This document shows, piece by piece, positions 6,337 to 7,674 of a stretch of DNA of 7,674 nt; positions within the stretch are counted from its first letter, which is position 1, and each line of letters opens with the position of its first letter. Origin of the DNA: DSNY01 sp037446035 (GTDB lineage: Bacteria; Pseudomonadota; Gammaproteobacteria; Burkholderiales; Burkholderiaceae_F); NCBI GenBank assembly GCA_037446035.1, contig JBBIJJ010000172.1:1-7674 (forward strand), written 5' to 3'. The notes beneath the pieces are model-generated. The model was given only the letters and a program-made list of their open reading frames with translations, was not told the origin of the DNA and did not search any database. Position numbers and translations under genes: made by a program.

Positions 6337-6358
6337 GCGGGACGGCGCCGTCGCGTGA

Positions 6359-6955
6359 CTACTTGCTGGCCGCGATCGGTGCGCCGGTCTTGATGGCGAA
6401 CGTGTAGTGCGTCACTTGCACAGTGGCGTTGTCCTTGCTGCCGCTGCCGGCGTTGGGCAGGATCACGGCGTCGGCGGCGACCGTGTCGACTCCCTTCGTG
6501 TCCAGGCCGAGCGCGCTCGCTTCCTGCTGATCGAGGTTGGACACGCGGTTTGCGACCGCGGCCGCATTGACGTTGGCCCGCACGTAATCCTGACCTTCGA
6601 CCAGATTGCCGACCGGATCGGTGCTGCCGAGCGAGACGTTGTTGCGCAGGCACAGATCGCGCCCCTGCGGCGTGCCGGGTGCGTTGGCCCGGATCAGGTA
6701 GTTCGGAAATCTCGGGTCGGTGCACTCCAGTTGCACGGTGATCGTGCGCACCTTCGAGCACTTGAAAGCGCTGCCGGACAGCGCGCCGGCATAGCCGCTG
6801 CGGCAGATCATGCCGTCGTCGGGGGTACCGAGCAGGTTGGACGTGGCGGTGATGCCGAAGACCGGGGCGGCGAGCGCGATGCCCGCGACCGCAGCGGCGA
6901 TGCCGGCGGTCCGGCGCAGGGTGTTGACGGATTTCATGGTTCGGAAGGATTTCAT
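6359..6955 (-). CDS. Secreted or periplasmic protein of unknown function, 198 aa
   Basis: A Sec-type leader is clear: a basic start (KSVNTLRR) followed by the hydrophobic core IAAAVAGIALAAPVFG, with cleavage likely near residue 34. The mature part contains four cysteines (51, 66, 78, 102), which could make two disulfides. It also contains the segments DDGMICRSGYAG, VQLECTDPRFPNYLIRANAP and YVRANVNAAAVANRV, and ends with VTHYTFAIKTG. I do not recognise the family. The start at 6955 is preferred because AAGGAA (6962-6967) lies 6 bases upstream. An 18-bp duplication creates a second Met at residue 7 (MKSFRTMKS), which would also give a full signal peptide but has a poor ribosome binding site. 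The frame is open back to 7465 without a stop, but the upstream part matches other gene relics. A hairpin follows the stop, and an ECF-like promoter motif lies 81 bases upstream of the start. Confidence 0.85.
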   Translation of the reverse strand: MKSFRTMKSVNTLRRTAGIAAAVAGIALAAPVFGITATSNLLGTPDDGMICRSGYAGALSGSAFKCSKVRTITVQLECTDPRFPNYLIRANAPGTPQGRDLCLRNNVSLGSTDPVGNLVEGQDYVRANVNAAAVANRVSNLDQQEASALGLDTKGVDTVAADAVILPNAGSGSKDNATVQVTHYTFAIKTGAPIAASK

Positions 6956-6964
6956 GGTTCGTTC
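6929..6964. repeat. 18-bp tandem duplication across the start codon of the 198-aa secreted protein
   Basis: GGATTTCATGGTTCG occurs at 6929-6943 and again at 6947-6961, a period of 18 bases. On the - strand both copies read CGAACCATGAAATCC, so the gene has two in-frame ATG codons six residues apart and the leader begins MKSFRTMKS. Only the outer ATG is preceded by a good AAGGAA. Confidence 0.9.
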
Positions 6965-7035
6965 CTTGGTCAGGGCGGGCAGCAAGTCGAGTCGGCGCGC
7001 GGGCCGTCTGCCGTCTCCGGACCGACGCCGTACGC

Positions 7036-7067
7036 GTAAGAACGCGGCCTCGCGCGGAGTCCGGACA
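7036..7067 (-). promoter_or_regulatory. Candidate ECF-type promoter for the 198-aa secreted protein
   Basis: On the - strand: TGTCCGG (7061-7067), 15 bases, then GCGTTCTTAC (7036-7045), the same arrangement as at 6236-6267. The expected transcript start lies about 70-75 bases before the ATG at 6955. The site lies in sequence just after the recognisable end of the membrane-protein relic. Confidence 0.6.
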
Positions 7068-7102
7068 GCGCGCAACGAACCGCGCGAATATTCGACAAGC
7101 GG

Positions 7103-7300
7103 CACGACGGGCCGCACGCGATCGAAGACGCAGTGAAAGGCGTACGCGTACCCCGCGTACGCAAGGGTCAGCGCGAAGTCAGCGATCAGCGACTGCGCCG
7201 GCGCGGCGTCCGCGAAGTGGCTGAGCGCGGGTGTGACCAGTGCCGGACCCACGCCTTCGAACCACAGCGTCTGGATGACGCGCTCGCGCGCGCTGATCAG
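7103..7300 (-). pseudogene. Fragment of a bacterial transmembrane pair (PACE efflux transporter-like) protein
   Basis: The - strand gives RERVIQTLWFEGVG, then PALVTPAL, then LIADFALTLAYAGYAYAF and HCVFDRVRPVV. This matches the BTP domain of PACE (chlorhexidine-type) efflux proteins: an R-x-x-x-x-x-x-F-E first helix with the conserved acidic residue, and a second helix ending F-D-R. Intact PACE proteins carry two such helix pairs in about 140-150 residues; only about 63 residues remain here. The first helix looks like that of the first pair and the second helix like that of the second pair, as if the middle had been deleted. A GTG at 7303-7301 is a possible start but has no ribosome binding site. 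No stop follows: the frame runs without a break into the 198-aa secreted protein. It is probably a relic; a short expressed membrane peptide cannot be excluded. Confidence 0.5.
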
Positions 7301-7440
7301 CACGTGGCCGTTAGCGACGAACGAGACGACCACGTGGGTCTGGGTGGCGTCACCGCGATCATGTGCGGCCCGACCGGGTTGGCGCCGGTGCGCGCGAAAC
7401 ACGGGTCCGATGCGGTTCGGCCCGGATCGATGAGCTCGGG
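7300..7440 (-). pseudogene. Possible beta-propeller protein fragment, frameshifted
   Basis: One - strand frame reads PELIDPGRTASDPCFARTG and NPVGPHMIAVTP (7440 to 7345). Near 7345 the sense moves to the frame of the downstream relic as TQTHVVVSFVANGHVLISA (about 7345 to 7289). Joined, these look like one blade of a YVTN-type beta-propeller protein, where a GPHMIAVTP strand is followed by a VVSFVANGHVL strand. The match is by pattern only and the family is uncertain. If right, a propeller remnant is fused directly to a transporter remnant. Confidence 0.3.
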
Positions 7441-7575
7441 CACCGCCTCGGCGCGAGCCGGACATGGCTCGCGCGGGCCGTCCCTGCCGCGCAGCGGGAA
7501 GGATCCGGCCGCGGCTGATCCGCGCGGGCTTGATTCAGCCTAAGCCGGACGAGCCGGAACCAAACAGGAAAGTAG

Positions 7576-7593
7576 CCTTGCGTCCCGGCAAGG
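7576..7593. other. Hairpin in the leader of the right-edge gene
   Basis: CCTTGC (7576-7581) and GCAAGG (7588-7593) form a 6-bp stem with loop GTCCCG, ending 11 bases before the GGAGG ribosome binding site of the gene at 7615. The rest of 7441-7604 shows nothing I can name. Confidence 0.35.
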
Positions 7594-7614
7594 TGCAGCA
7601 CTGCGGAGGCCGGG

Positions 7615-7674
7615 ATGGAACTGCTCACGACGCGGTACTCGGAGAACTTGACGGGTGTGCTGTCGTGCTACGAC
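7615..7674 (+). CDS. Start of an uncharacterised conserved protein, cut by the window edge
   Basis: The first 20 codons begin MELLTTRYSENLTG and continue VLSCYD to the window edge. GGAGG (7605-7609) lies 5 bases before the ATG, an excellent ribosome binding site. The pattern of a short amphipathic start followed by G-V-L-S-C-Y-D recalls a widespread, often multicopy family of large hypothetical proteins, usually starting with a similar segment followed by a D-R motif. That link is from memory and only 20 residues are visible, so no function is given. Confidence 0.5.
   Translation, partial: MELLTTRYSENLTGVLSCYD

Noticed and set aside
7138..7160. GCGTACGC palindromes as an operator site
   Set aside because: They fall inside the recognisable second helix of the PACE-type relic (codons for Ala-Tyr-Ala runs), so coding repetition explains them.

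Overview
This is a GC-rich bacterial window. Codon use, leader peptides and gene families (FadD, BASS transporter, a betaproteobacterial-looking GlgC remnant, a PACE-type membrane-protein remnant, dispersed ACCACAGAG repeats) point to a beta- or gammaproteobacterium, but nothing here fixes the species.

Layout, left to right. (1) 3-469, + strand: the tail of a thioredoxin-like redoxin gene, broken by a one-base frameshift near 320. (2) 712-2454 and 2544-3467, + strand: two intact genes, a long-chain acyl-CoA synthetase (FadD) and a bile acid:Na+ symporter-family (BASS) transporter, 89 bases apart. (3) 3468-4602: 1.1 kb with no intact gene. It holds a 20-bp tandem repeat, a dispersed palindromic repeat whose right arm has expanded into a 25/26-bp tandem array, a decayed fragment of glgC, and a 135-bp element with ACCACAGAG-type inverted ends. 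(4) 4603-6955, - strand: five genes. In transcription order they are a secreted 198-aa protein, a 73-aa cysteine-containing protein, a secreted 193-aa protein, a GNAT acetyltransferase and a small three-helix membrane protein. The last four are tightly spaced and look like one operon. (5) 7103-7440, - strand: a mosaic of two gene remnants, a bacterial transmembrane pair (PACE) fragment and a possible beta-propeller fragment. (6) 7615-7674, + strand: the first 20 codons of a gene that runs off the window.

The most interesting signal is regulatory. The two - strand transcription units that begin with the 198-aa secreted protein and the 73-aa protein carry the same bipartite sequence upstream, TGTCCGG-N15-GCGTTCTTAC, with identical spacing and unrelated spacer sequence. 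It has the form of an ECF sigma factor promoter and suggests that a set of uncharacterised envelope or secreted proteins is co-regulated. Both secreted-protein genes also carry a tandem duplication of 17-18 bp at the translation start.

How the genes work together: FadD and the BASS carrier may pair import of an organic anion with its activation to a CoA thioester. The - strand genes probably act together at the cell envelope, but their functions cannot be read from the sequence.
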